Shown: positions 1 through 7,521 of the stretch, piece after piece
How the letters are laid out: every line of letters starts with the position of its first letter
Position numbering within the stretch: position 1 is the first letter of the stretch
Notes under the pieces: generated by a model
What the model was told of the DNA's origin: nothing
Seen by the model: only the letters and a program-made list of their open reading frames with translations
Database searches by the model: none
Origin: an uncultured Bacteroidota bacterium
Lineage (GTDB): Bacteria; Bacteroidota; Bacteroidia; Flavobacteriales; Flavobacteriaceae
NCBI GenBank assembly: GCA_902510475.1
Contig: CABXCC010000004.1
Span: forward strand, 28,306 to 92,305
Reading direction: 5' to 3'
Length of the DNA stretch: 64,000 bases
Made by a program: the position numbers and the translations under genes

Positions 1-12
1 AATAATCTGGGC

Positions 13-927
13 ATGAGATTCCTATTTATTTTTTTTTTTACCTTCAATTCTTTATTTGCCAATGATTACACAATCTCAAGTTTTGATAACCACTCTATTC
101 ATGGAACTCTTGTCAGATCAAATGAAATGAGTCCATTTTTGGCTATAATTATTTCAGGATCTGGACCAACTGATAGAGATGGTAATAATTCTTCCATGAA
201 AAGTAATTATCTAAAAATGTTAGCTGAAGAGTTGAATAAAAATGGGATTAGTTCATTCAGATATGATAAAAGAGGGGTTTCAAAAAGTTTAGGAGATATT
301 AAAAGCCCAAATGAAATTCAATTTTTAGATTATGTAAATGATGCAAAAAGTATTATAAATCATTTTAAAGACACAAAAAAATATAAAAAAATTGTAATAA
401 TTGGGCATAGCGAGGGATCTTTGATCGGAATGCTAGCAAGTAAGTCTATGGCTGATGGTTTTATTTCAATAGCTGGAGCAGGAGTGGATTATTTGACCTT
501 GATTCAAAGGCAGCTTTCTAATCGAGCACCATATATAAAGTCTATGTCTGACCCAATCATTAGGCAGCTAAAAAAAAACAAACTAGTTGATTCAGTTCCA
601 CTAATGCTAAATAATTTATTTGGGACTGGTCTTCAAAGATTTTTGATTGATGCTTCAAGCTATGATCCAGCAGATGAAATTTCAAAATTAGTTACCCCTA
701 TTCTAATTATTCAAGGCACAAATGACATCCAAGTTGAGGTAAAAGATGCAGAAATTTTACATGCTGCTTCATCAAAATCAAAACTAGAAATAATACAAGG
801 AATGAATCATGTTTTTCGTCAAGCAAGTGAAAACTTCATACTGAATCTTCAAACCTATGCAAATCCAGATTTGCCTATTGATGAAAATTTACCATTAATA
901 ATAGCAGATTTTATTTTTGAGGAATAA
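13..927 (+). CDS. Secreted alpha/beta hydrolase (S33 peptidase-like)
   Basis: This 304-residue protein has an N-terminal hydrophobic signal sequence (about residues 1-16, ending LFAND), so it is probably exported to the periplasm or envelope. The family motifs are clear. GSGPTDRDGN (about 49-58) is the oxyanion-side loop. GHSEGS carries the nucleophile Ser133, GTND carries Asp238, and GMNH carries His266, giving a complete catalytic triad. Family members hydrolyse esters or small peptides, and the substrate cannot be read from the sequence. It converges on an outer-membrane protein gene, with a strong hairpin between them. The start at 13 is the only one that keeps the signal peptide. An upstream operon partner may lie outside the window. 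Confidence 0.85.
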   Translation: MRFLFIFFFTFNSLFANDYTISSFDNHSIHGTLVRSNEMSPFLAIIISGSGPTDRDGNNSSMKSNYLKMLAEELNKNGISSFRYDKRGVSKSLGDIKSPNEIQFLDYVNDAKSIINHFKDTKKYKKIVIIGHSEGSLIGMLASKSMADGFISIAGAGVDYLTLIQRQLSNRAPYIKSMSDPIIRQLKKNKLVDSVPLMLNNLFGTGLQRFLIDASSYDPADEISKLVTPILIIQGTNDIQVEVKDAEILHAASSKSKLEIIQGMNHVFRQASENFILNLQTYANPDLPIDENLPLIIADFIFEE

Positions 928-954
928 AAAAAACCGCCCATTGGGCGGTTTTTT
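928..954. terminator. Bidirectional rho-independent terminator
   Basis: A near-perfect stem AAACCGCCC / GGGCGGTTT with a two-base loop is flanked by A residues on the left and a T run on the right. It can therefore terminate both the hydrolase gene from the left and the convergent outer-membrane protein gene from the right. It begins directly after the hydrolase stop codon. Confidence 0.92.
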
Positions 955-977
955 AAATTATTTAAGTTTTCTTTTTA

Positions 978-1541
978 TTAAAGTTTAAAGAAAACTGATA
1001 GAGTTGGAGTAGCGCTCATGTTATTAATAGTACCTTCCCAACCAAATGACATAGAAGAATCATCTCCTTGCTTAACATACTGAAGTATGTTTGCTAATTG
1101 GAAGTTAACGATGATGTTTTCGCTCATAAAGTAGTTGACACCAATACCAGAACCTAATCTAGTTTGAGCATCATCAAAACTATCACCACTTGATGTACCA
1201 AATCCTACAGCCCACCATACTTTAGTTTTTTCTCCTAAATCCATAAAATAGTTATAGTAAGCTAAACCAAAATCAGTGTTGGAAACTTTAGTTCCATCAA
1301 CGTCTGTACTCATAAGACCTATATTTAGACCAAGAGCTGAATTTTCATTTAAGAAATATCCAACCTGAGGAGCAATAGTGTTCATTTTAGTTTCAACACC
1401 GCCCATGTCCATAGATCCGAATGTTACTCCACCACCAAGCACCCAGTCACCAGCTTCGTATCCGTAGCTAGCATCATCTTGTGCGTTAATAGTAGAAATA
1501 CCGAAAAATAATACCGTAATAAAAAGTAATAATTTTTTCAT
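978..1541 (-). CDS. Small outer-membrane beta-barrel protein
   Basis: This 187-residue protein starts with a standard signal peptide (MKKLLLFITVLFFGISTINAQ, cleavage after about 21). Alternating strands with Gly-aromatic patterns follow, and it ends in the short hydrophobic/aromatic tail SVFFKL typical of outer-membrane barrels inserted by the BAM complex. It resembles the OmpW/PorT-type eight-stranded barrels common in Bacteroidota. No ligand can be inferred. It has its own well-formed promoter upstream and shares a bidirectional terminator with the neighbouring hydrolase gene, so it is probably monocistronic. Confidence 0.75.
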   Translation of the reverse strand: MKKLLLFITVLFFGISTINAQDDASYGYEAGDWVLGGGVTFGSMDMGGVETKMNTIAPQVGYFLNENSALGLNIGLMSTDVDGTKVSNTDFGLAYYNYFMDLGEKTKVWWAVGFGTSSGDSFDDAQTRLGSGIGVNYFMSENIIVNFQLANILQYVKQGDDSSMSFGWEGTINNMSATPTLSVFFKL

Positions 1542-1569
1542 TTTAAATCAATTTTTAGTTAATATGACG

Positions 1570-1597
1570 CAAATATACGAAATTATTTAAAAATCAA
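1570..1597 (-). promoter_or_regulatory. Bacteroidota-type promoter of the small barrel gene
   Basis: On the minus strand a TTG (-33) is followed after 17 bp by TATATTTG, a full match to the Bacteroidota -7 consensus TAnnTTTG. It sits about 28 bp upstream of the start codon at 1541. Confidence 0.7.
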
Positions 1598-1699
1598 CTT
1601 TTTTATTGCGAATTATGCAATTTTTACACCTTTATTTTGCCATATATATATCTGTTAGTTTTTGATTTTCAAATACTTAAGAAAAAAATCAAATTTCCT

Positions 1700-1707
1700 T
1701 AAATTTG
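1700..1707 (+). promoter_or_regulatory. -7 element upstream of Bax inhibitor-1 gene
   Basis: TAAATTTG matches TAnnTTTG and lies 17 bp before the ATG at 1725. I did not find a correctly spaced -33 TTG, so only the -7 element is called. Its position also argues that translation starts at 1725 and not at the in-frame alternative at 1662, which lies upstream of this element. Confidence 0.5.
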
Positions 1708-1724
1708 CACTAAATTTTATTAAA

Positions 1725-2474
1725 ATGAGCAAACATCTCTCTTACAGAACATCAAATCCGGCGTTAAATTCTAATACTTTTAAAAATATCGCGAATAATA
1801 ACACCTTGTTTCTTGATAAAACAATGACAATCAAGGGAACCGTAGATAAAACAGCTTTATCGCTGGTGTTATTAATATTAGCAGGGTATTATAGTTATTC
1901 CCCTGAGATGACCAGTATGATTTTAGTCGGATCTGTAGGAGGTCTTTTAGTCGCTATTCTAACTATTTTTAAAAAGGAGTGGGCTCCAATAACGGTTCCT
2001 CTATATGCGATTCTTGAAGGCTTGGCTTTGGGTTCAGTTTCTTATTTATACAACACCCAGCATGAGGGAATAATTATTCAGGCTATTTCTTTAACAGTTT
2101 TAATTTTATTTTCAATGTTGTTTGCCTATCGCACTAAGATTATCAAGCCTACTGAAAACTTTAAACTTGGAGTTTTTGCTGCTACTGGTGGTGTTGCATT
2201 ACTCTATATTATAAGCTTTATTATGAGCTTTTTTGGAGGTGGTATATCACTATTAAGTACTCAGAATTCTTCAATGATGAGTATTGGCTTATCGCTTGCT
2301 ATCATTGTTATAGCATCGTTAAACTTAGTTATTGATTTTGATTTCATCGAAGAAGGTGCTGAAAAGGGAGCTCCAAAATATATGGAGTGGTATGGTGCAT
2401 TTGGTTTATTAGTTACCCTAATCTGGCTTTATTTAGAGATCTTAAGAATGTTAGCAAAATTTAGAAATAAATAA
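1725..2474 (+). CDS. Bax inhibitor-1/YccA-like membrane protein
   Basis: From the ATG at 1725 this is a 249-residue protein with a polar N-terminus (MSKHLSYRTSNPAL) and about seven membrane segments. The pattern matches the Bax inhibitor-1 (BI-1, TMBIM) family, including the closing stretch WYGAFGLLVTLIWLYLEILR and the acidic half-loop DFDFIEEGAEKGAP before the last helix. Family members form membrane pH-sensitive leak channels or modulators, and the bacterial role is poorly known. An in-frame start 63 bp upstream is possible, but it adds a lysine/phenylalanine-rich segment not expected in the family. It converges on the DUF3078 gene with a 2-bp gap. Confidence 0.88.
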   Translation: MSKHLSYRTSNPALNSNTFKNIANNNTLFLDKTMTIKGTVDKTALSLVLLILAGYYSYSPEMTSMILVGSVGGLLVAILTIFKKEWAPITVPLYAILEGLALGSVSYLYNTQHEGIIIQAISLTVLILFSMLFAYRTKIIKPTENFKLGVFAATGGVALLYIISFIMSFFGGGISLLSTQNSSMMSIGLSLAIIVIASLNLVIDFDFIEEGAEKGAPKYMEWYGAFGLLVTLIWLYLEILRMLAKFRNK

Positions 2475-2476
2475 TA

Positions 2477-3391
2477 TTATAATATCTTAGGTATTTCTAG
2501 AATATCTATCACAAAAGCAAGTCCAAAAACTTCTCTTAATTGTAGCTTTTTAATTGCATTGTCGTCATATAGACACTGAATGACCAATGTTGTTGACAGA
2601 TAATCATTTATTTTCATAAATGCTGAAAGTGTATAATCTAAATCAACATTATCTGCCTTATATAAGTAATCAGAATAAAGATTAACTCTTTGCTCCAAAA
2701 TAACATTTTCAACCAAATCAAATTTGTAAAATGCGCTTATTGATGCCCCAAGTTCAAATCTTGAGTTTTGACCTCTGGGGATACCAAAGTATTCTTCACC
2801 TTGATTTAGATCATTTGTAAATTTTTTACTTGCAAGAATCAATCTTCCGGTAACTGGAGCAAAATTTACCCATAATGAATTATTTTTTTTCCAATATACT
2901 CCTACACCTAGCTGTATATATGCAGGGGAAAATAATCTAGTTTTTTCAATTCGGGTTTCATTACCTTCATCATTTGTAGAGTATTTGAATCCCTTAGCAA
3001 ATTGTGTTTTAAAATTTAGAAAACTTGAAAAGCTAAATTGATCGATGAACTTTTTACCCATAACAGAGTTTATTTCAATCCTGTCATCAATTTTTTTAAA
3101 GAATTCACTATCACTATTTTTATTAACCCCAAACGATCCAACCATTTTTGTATCCCATGACCAACCATTTTTGTAATAATTAAGGTTATAATCCACAGAG
3201 AGTGTAGCCGCTACGCTATTTTCACCCCCAGAAATCCAATTACTAAATGCGGTTTGATTAATTAAGAAAGTTGTTTTACCTGAATTTTGCCAACCCTCAG
3301 CCTTTATAGTATCATTCTTTACTTCTTGAGAATAGCAATCATAGAAATGAAATAATACAACTACAAAAACGAAAAAGTTTCTTAAAAACAT
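2477..3391 (-). CDS. DUF3078 family outer-membrane-associated protein
   Basis: This 304-residue protein has a signal peptide (residues 1-21, ending CYSQ). The hallmark DUF3078 opening follows: GWQNSGKTTFLINQTAFSNW and then ISGGENS, with later NLNY repeats. The rest alternates short beta strands with charged turns, consistent with an outer-membrane barrel of about 12 strands. The family is widespread in Bacteroidota and has no established function. It converges with the Bax inhibitor-1 gene and diverges from the beta-mannosidase, with only 71 bp for both promoters. Confidence 0.82.
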   Translation of the reverse strand: MFLRNFFVFVVVLFHFYDCYSQEVKNDTIKAEGWQNSGKTTFLINQTAFSNWISGGENSVAATLSVDYNLNYYKNGWSWDTKMVGSFGVNKNSDSEFFKKIDDRIEINSVMGKKFIDQFSFSSFLNFKTQFAKGFKYSTNDEGNETRIEKTRLFSPAYIQLGVGVYWKKNNSLWVNFAPVTGRLILASKKFTNDLNQGEEYFGIPRGQNSRFELGASISAFYKFDLVENVILEQRVNLYSDYLYKADNVDLDYTLSAFMKINDYLSTTLVIQCLYDDNAIKKLQLREVFGLAFVIDILEIPKIL

Positions 3392-3462
3392 TAAATTGAT
3401 GTGCTTATTTAAAAAATCCTAAATTATTGAATTTTCTTTAATATTTATAATTTTACCCAATC

Positions 3463-6042
3463 ATGAATTTGAATAAAATATTCGTTTTAGTTTTAATGTT
3501 TTTGATTTATTCTGGGTGTTCTGAAAGGAATTTACCTTTTATTACTCCCATTGATTCAAATTGGGAATTTAAATCATCTGAAGATTCAATTTTTTTACCG
3601 GCAAGCATACCAGGTACGGTTCATTTAGATCTCTTGAAAAATAAAAAAATTGAAGATCCCTTTTATAGACTAAATGAGCATGATCTTCAGTGGATTGACA
3701 AATTAGATTGGCATTATAAAACTACTTTTGAGGTAAACGATTTTCATCATAAATATGAAAATATCGAATTAGATTTCCTTGGACTTGACACATATTGTGA
3801 TGTCTTTTTAAATGATTCTTTAATTTATGAATCAAGCAATATGTTTATCGGAAAAAGCATTAACATAAAAGATTTAATTAAAATTGGTAAGAATAAATTA
3901 GATTTAAAGTTCAAATCTCCTATTAATATTGGAATTGAAAAGTTTGACAATCTAGGCTATCTACTTCCCGAAAATGCAAACGATTTGTCTGAGATTGGGA
4001 AAGTATCTGGAAACAAAAAAGTAGGAGTTTTTACAAGAAAGGCCCCCTATTCTTTCGGATGGGATTGGGGCCCAAGACTGGTAACATCAGGAATATGGAG
4101 GCCAATTAATTTAAATTTTTGGAATAATTATAATATAGAAGACCTTCATTTTACTTATGACATTAAAAATGATGATGCATTGATTAATGCAGAAATTGAA
4201 ATTAACTCAACAACAGTTCGTAGTGATGTGAAGCTAGAAATTAAGTCGGATGAAGAGAAGATTTTAGCTCATCTAATTCATCTGGAAAAAGGATTAAATA
4301 AAATAACAATTCCGTTTACGTTAAAAAATATAAAAAAATGGTGGCCTAACGGAATGGGAGATCAAAAGCTTTATGACATACAGGTATCCTTATCCAATGA
4401 AAATTATACGACAAATTCTTCAAAATCTATTGGCTTGAGAACCATAGAGTTAATAACTGAAAAGGATACTATTGGCAATAATTTTTATTTCAAAATAAAT
4501 GGAATTCCAACTTTCATGAAAGGAGTAAATTACATTCCTCAGGATGTTTTTACTCCTAGGGTTAAAGCTGATGATTATGAAGAAATCTTGCAATCTGCAG
4601 TTGATGCAAACATGAATATGGTTAGAGTTTGGGGAGGAGGAATCTATGAGGAAGATATTTTTTATGACCTATGTGATAAGTATGGCTTATTGGTTTGGCA
4701 AGATTTTATGTTTGCTTGTGCAATGTATCCGGGAGACGAAGAATTCTTAAATTCTGTCAATGAGGAGGCAATTTATAATGTAAAGAGGATTAGAACACAC
4801 CCTTCTTTGGCTTTGTGGTGTGGTAATAATGAGGTTTTATCTGCATGGGAAAACTGGGGTTGGAAAAAATCAATTATTAATGACCAATCACAAGAGATAG
4901 CAGACAAAATTTATACCTCTTACGATGATTTATTTCATAATATTTTACCAAATGTCATAGAAAAGTTTGACAGCGATACTGCATATTGGCCCTCGTCACC
5001 AGGAAGTTCATTTGGGAAAAAAGAATCTTTTACCAGTGGGGATGCTCATTATTGGGGGGTTTGGTGGGGAAAAGAACCTTTCACAAACTATGAAAATAAA
5101 ATCCCAAGATTTATGTCAGAATTTGGTTTTCAATCATTCCCTGACTTTACGTCTGTTTTAAAATATACTAATGAAAGCGATCATAATATTTATTCAGAGG
5201 TTATGAAGTCACATCAAAGATCTAGCATCGGAAATGAGACAATAGAGGAATATATGCTGAGAGAATATAGTAAGCCTAATTCTTTTAAGAATTTCCTTTA
5301 TGTAAGCCAACTATTGCAAGCTGAAGGAATTAGTATGGGGATGGAGGCACATAGAAGAAATAGAGACATATGTATGGGGAGTTTGTATTGGCAATTAAAT
5401 GACTGCTGGCCTGTTGCATCATGGTCAAGCGTTGATTACTATGGAAAATGGAAAGCACTTCATTATAAAACTCGTGAATCTTTTGCTACTAATTTAATTT
5501 CATTTCATAAAAAAATAGATGAATTTGATATTTACTATGTGACAGATTCTTTGGTTGAAAGTAATTTGAAGCTAAATTTAGAAATGATAGATTTTAAGGG
5601 AAATTTAATTAAAAGCTGGGCTAAAACATTTAAATCAAAACCAAATAATTCAAAAAAAGTTTTATCCGTTAATTATAAATCTTTGCTTTTGAACGACGAT
5701 TTTTTAAGAGATAAGTATATTCAAGCAAAGGTTTACAGTGGTAAAAATTTGATAACAAAGAAAACTGAATACTTAACAGATTTTAAAAATTTAAACTTGA
5801 TTAAACCTGATTTTAAATATGATGTAATAATTAATAAAGAATTCTTTGAAATTAGCCTTATCTCAAAGAATTTGGTTAAAAATTTATTTTTAACCTCTTC
5901 AACAGACAGTAATTTTTCAGATAACTATTTTGATCTAATTCCAAATGAAGAAAAATTAATAAAGATTAAGCGCGAAAAATTTAAATCCATAAATAATTTT
6001 AAAGAAGGATTAAGTTTCATAAGCCTTTATGATACCTATTAA
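3463..6042 (+). CDS. Beta-mannosidase, GH2 family, lipoprotein
   Basis: This 859-residue enzyme hydrolyses terminal beta-D-mannose from the non-reducing end of mannosides (EC 3.2.1.25 expected). A lipobox (IYSGC, Cys19) predicts a lipid-anchored envelope protein. In order it shows an N-terminal GH2 sugar-binding domain with the typical SIPGTVHLDL and FGWDWGPRL motifs, an immunoglobulin-like domain, a TIM barrel (VNYIPQDVF, RVWGGGIYE) and C-terminal beta domains. The acid/base Glu457 lies in WCGNNE and the nucleophile Glu553 in SEFGFQSFP, with WQLNDCWPV further on. These residues are the conserved GH2 mannosidase set. No SusC/SusD pair or other glycosidase is adjacent, so it is not part of a visible polysaccharide utilisation locus. 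Its last 26 bp overlap the convergent recombinase-like frame. Confidence 0.93.
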   Translation: MNLNKIFVLVLMFLIYSGCSERNLPFITPIDSNWEFKSSEDSIFLPASIPGTVHLDLLKNKKIEDPFYRLNEHDLQWIDKLDWHYKTTFEVNDFHHKYENIELDFLGLDTYCDVFLNDSLIYESSNMFIGKSINIKDLIKIGKNKLDLKFKSPINIGIEKFDNLGYLLPENANDLSEIGKVSGNKKVGVFTRKAPYSFGWDWGPRLVTSGIWRPINLNFWNNYNIEDLHFTYDIKNDDALINAEIEINSTTVRSDVKLEIKSDEEKILAHLIHLEKGLNKITIPFTLKNIKKWWPNGMGDQKLYDIQVSLSNENYTTNSSKSIGLRTIELITEKDTIGNNFYFKINGIPTFMKGVNYIPQDVFTPRVKADDYEEILQSAVDANMNMVRVWGGGIYEEDIFYDLCDKYGLLVWQDFMFACAMYPGDEEFLNSVNEEAIYNVKRIRTHPSLALWCGNNEVLSAWENWGWKKSIINDQSQEIADKIYTSYDDLFHNILPNVIEKFDSDTAYWPSSPGSSFGKKESFTSGDAHYWGVWWGKEPFTNYENKIPRFMSEFGFQSFPDFTSVLKYTNESDHNIYSEVMKSHQRSSIGNETIEEYMLREYSKPNSFKNFLYVSQLLQAEGISMGMEAHRRNRDICMGSLYWQLNDCWPVASWSSVDYYGKWKALHYKTRESFATNLISFHKKIDEFDIYYVTDSLVESNLKLNLEMIDFKGNLIKSWAKTFKSKPNNSKKVLSVNYKSLLLNDDFLRDKYIQAKVYSGKNLITKKTEYLTDFKNLNLIKPDFKYDVIINKEFFEISLISKNLVKNLFLTSSTDSNFSDNYFDLIPNEEKLIKIKREKFKSINNFKEGLSFISLYDTY

Positions 6043-6559
6043 GTCTTTCTATAAGACGTGAAAATTCTATAGGAGTCTTACAATCCGTAAACGAAACCTC
6101 ATTTAAGTCTAAATCTAAAAACTTCAGTTTATTAATTAATATTTGGGTAATTTCATCAATACCAATTTTATTCAATACATCATTCTCTGCTTTTTCAATT
6201 TTTTCCTTTAACCCAGAAATATCTCTAATTTTTAAAACATCCTCATCTTTTATATCAGCGTACATAATTTCGCTAATGGTTTTATTCATTTCAATTTCAT
6301 TTAAAAACTGATAATATATTGATTTAGCATTTGAAAATTTTATTTTAGAAACTTCTCTAAGTTTTTTCTGATAAAAATTCCACAAGTTTTTATATAGATT
6401 AGCTTGTTCATATATATTAAAATTGAAAACCTTTTTTTGATTTGAATAAGTTTCTAAAATAAAAGGATATTTTTTATAATGTGATATGTGAAAAAGTATC
6501 TTGATTATCTCAATTAGTTTTTTAATTCTAAAATTTATCTTAATAAATCTATGGGTCAT
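6017..6559 (-). CDS. C-terminal part of a degenerate tyrosine recombinase (frame 2)
   Basis: This 180-residue frame starts ATGA-coupled to the preceding frame. I do not recognise it on its own. Read as the continuation of the upstream frame it fits the second half of a tyrosine recombinase. RFIKINFRIKKLIEIIK sits where the post-Lys helix should be, and SNAKSIYYQF with ISEIMYADIKDEDVL lines up with the usual ARHSWAT...ISESLGHADVKTTQIY of Bacteroidota integrases. In that alignment the second catalytic Arg is Lys, the GH pair is lost and the nucleophilic Tyr is absent. The last 70 residues have no integrase counterpart. An independent small protein of unknown role remains possible. It overlaps the end of the beta-mannosidase by 26 bp. 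Confidence 0.5.
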   Translation of the reverse strand: MTHRFIKINFRIKKLIEIIKILFHISHYKKYPFILETYSNQKKVFNFNIYEQANLYKNLWNFYQKKLREVSKIKFSNAKSIYYQFLNEIEMNKTISEIMYADIKDEDVLKIRDISGLKEKIEKAENDVLNKIGIDEITQILINKLKFLDLDLNEVSFTDCKTPIEFSRLIERLNRYHKGL

Positions 6560-7401
6560 GCCTTTTTTTGATTTTTAAATTTTAAATAATGAAATTTACT
6601 ATCTAACAAAATAGAGTTTATTAATGAAAATCCTTTTTTGTTTGATATCACCTCATAGTTCATCAAATTTGACGGGTTCATGCCACCGCAAGCCAATAAA
6701 AATGAAAAAATTGAAATTGATTGAATCTGATATATATCAGTACAATCATTTATTGAATCTATCAATTCTTGTTTACTAAAATTTATTACTTCGCTACTAC
6801 TATCTATTTTCTCAACAGCAAACTTTGGCAAAACAAATCTTTCTGAAATAAACCCATCTTTGTATGCATGATTCATGATTACCCCCATTTTTTTTAAATA
6901 TGAATTAATTGATGATGATTTTAATCCGTTTTTTTGAGCATTAAACTTAAACGATTGAATGGTTTTTTCTTTTAGAATATCTTTAAAATGAATATTTATT
7001 TTAGACAAGTGTTTTTTAAATACTAACACAACATTTAAATAATCCTTTGCAGTGATGTTATTTTTTGATTTAGATAGAATTTCTTTTGCGTATTCTTCTA
7101 GAGAATAAAAATTAATCCCTTTTCTTAAAAATGTTTCAAGATCATTATATGACCAGTTGTTTATTTCATATTTTAAAAGTGCTTCTTCTCTTTTATCATT
7201 GATTTTTTCGAGGATAACCTTTAATGATAGTGCCCCAGCATAACTCTCAATAATAGTTATTCCATCTTTTGTAAAACTGTCTTTTTTAAGATACAGGCTT
7301 GTTTTTATCTTTTTTCTATAATTTTTTTCACTGCAATCGAAAATTACAGCCCATTTACCTTCTTTATTTTTATAACTAGATCTAGCAACTTTAATGTTCA
7401 T
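6556..7401 (-). CDS. N-terminal part of a degenerate tyrosine recombinase (frame 1)
   Basis: This frame has 281 residues. Residues 1-45 resemble the arm-type DNA-binding domain of Bacteroidota integrases (short basic strands, NKEGKWAVIF, KKIKTSLYLKKD). Residues about 110-190 look like the SAM-like core-binding domain (YLNVVLVFKKHL, FKDILKEKTIQSF, SSINSYLKKMGVIMNHAYKDGFI). The catalytic domain begins at about 205, but the first catalytic Arg region reads FLLACGGMNPSNLMNY, with Gly where the Arg is expected. The frame ends in TGA just after an A7 run (6563-6569) and the next frame continues the fold, so this is one gene split by a frameshift. It is either a decaying integrase or a catalytically dead homologue. 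Confidence 0.6.
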   Translation of the reverse strand: MNIKVARSSYKNKEGKWAVIFDCSEKNYRKKIKTSLYLKKDSFTKDGITIIESYAGALSLKVILEKINDKREEALLKYEINNWSYNDLETFLRKGINFYSLEEYAKEILSKSKNNITAKDYLNVVLVFKKHLSKINIHFKDILKEKTIQSFKFNAQKNGLKSSSINSYLKKMGVIMNHAYKDGFISERFVLPKFAVEKIDSSSEVINFSKQELIDSINDCTDIYQIQSISIFSFLLACGGMNPSNLMNYEVISNKKGFSLINSILLDSKFHYLKFKNQKKA

Positions 7402-7464
7402 AACTTTCCATTATATTTTACATAAAAAATTAAATCTTTTACTATATTAACTGATGATTGAATC

Positions 7465-7486
7465 CAAATATATAAAAACAAATATA
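7465..7486 (-). promoter_or_regulatory. Tandem -7-like elements before the recombinase frame
   Basis: Two copies of TATATTTG (minus strand, 7465-7472 and 7479-7486) match TAnnTTTG and lie 64-85 bp upstream of the start at 7401. No -33 TTG with standard spacing was found, so the assignment is weak. Confidence 0.35.
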
Positions 7487-7492
7487 CAAAAT

Positions 7493-7509
7493 CTTGAACT
7501 TTGTTCAAG
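7493..7509. repeat. 17-bp perfect palindrome with 3-base loop
   Basis: CTTGAACTTTGTTCAAG forms two 7-base arms around TTT. It lies between the recombinase frame and the 42-bp inverted copy of ompA sequence, immediately upstream of the tandem -7-like elements. It could be an operator or a recombinase-binding site. It has no T run, so a terminator is unlikely. Confidence 0.6.
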
Positions 7510-7521
7510 CATTTTTATATA

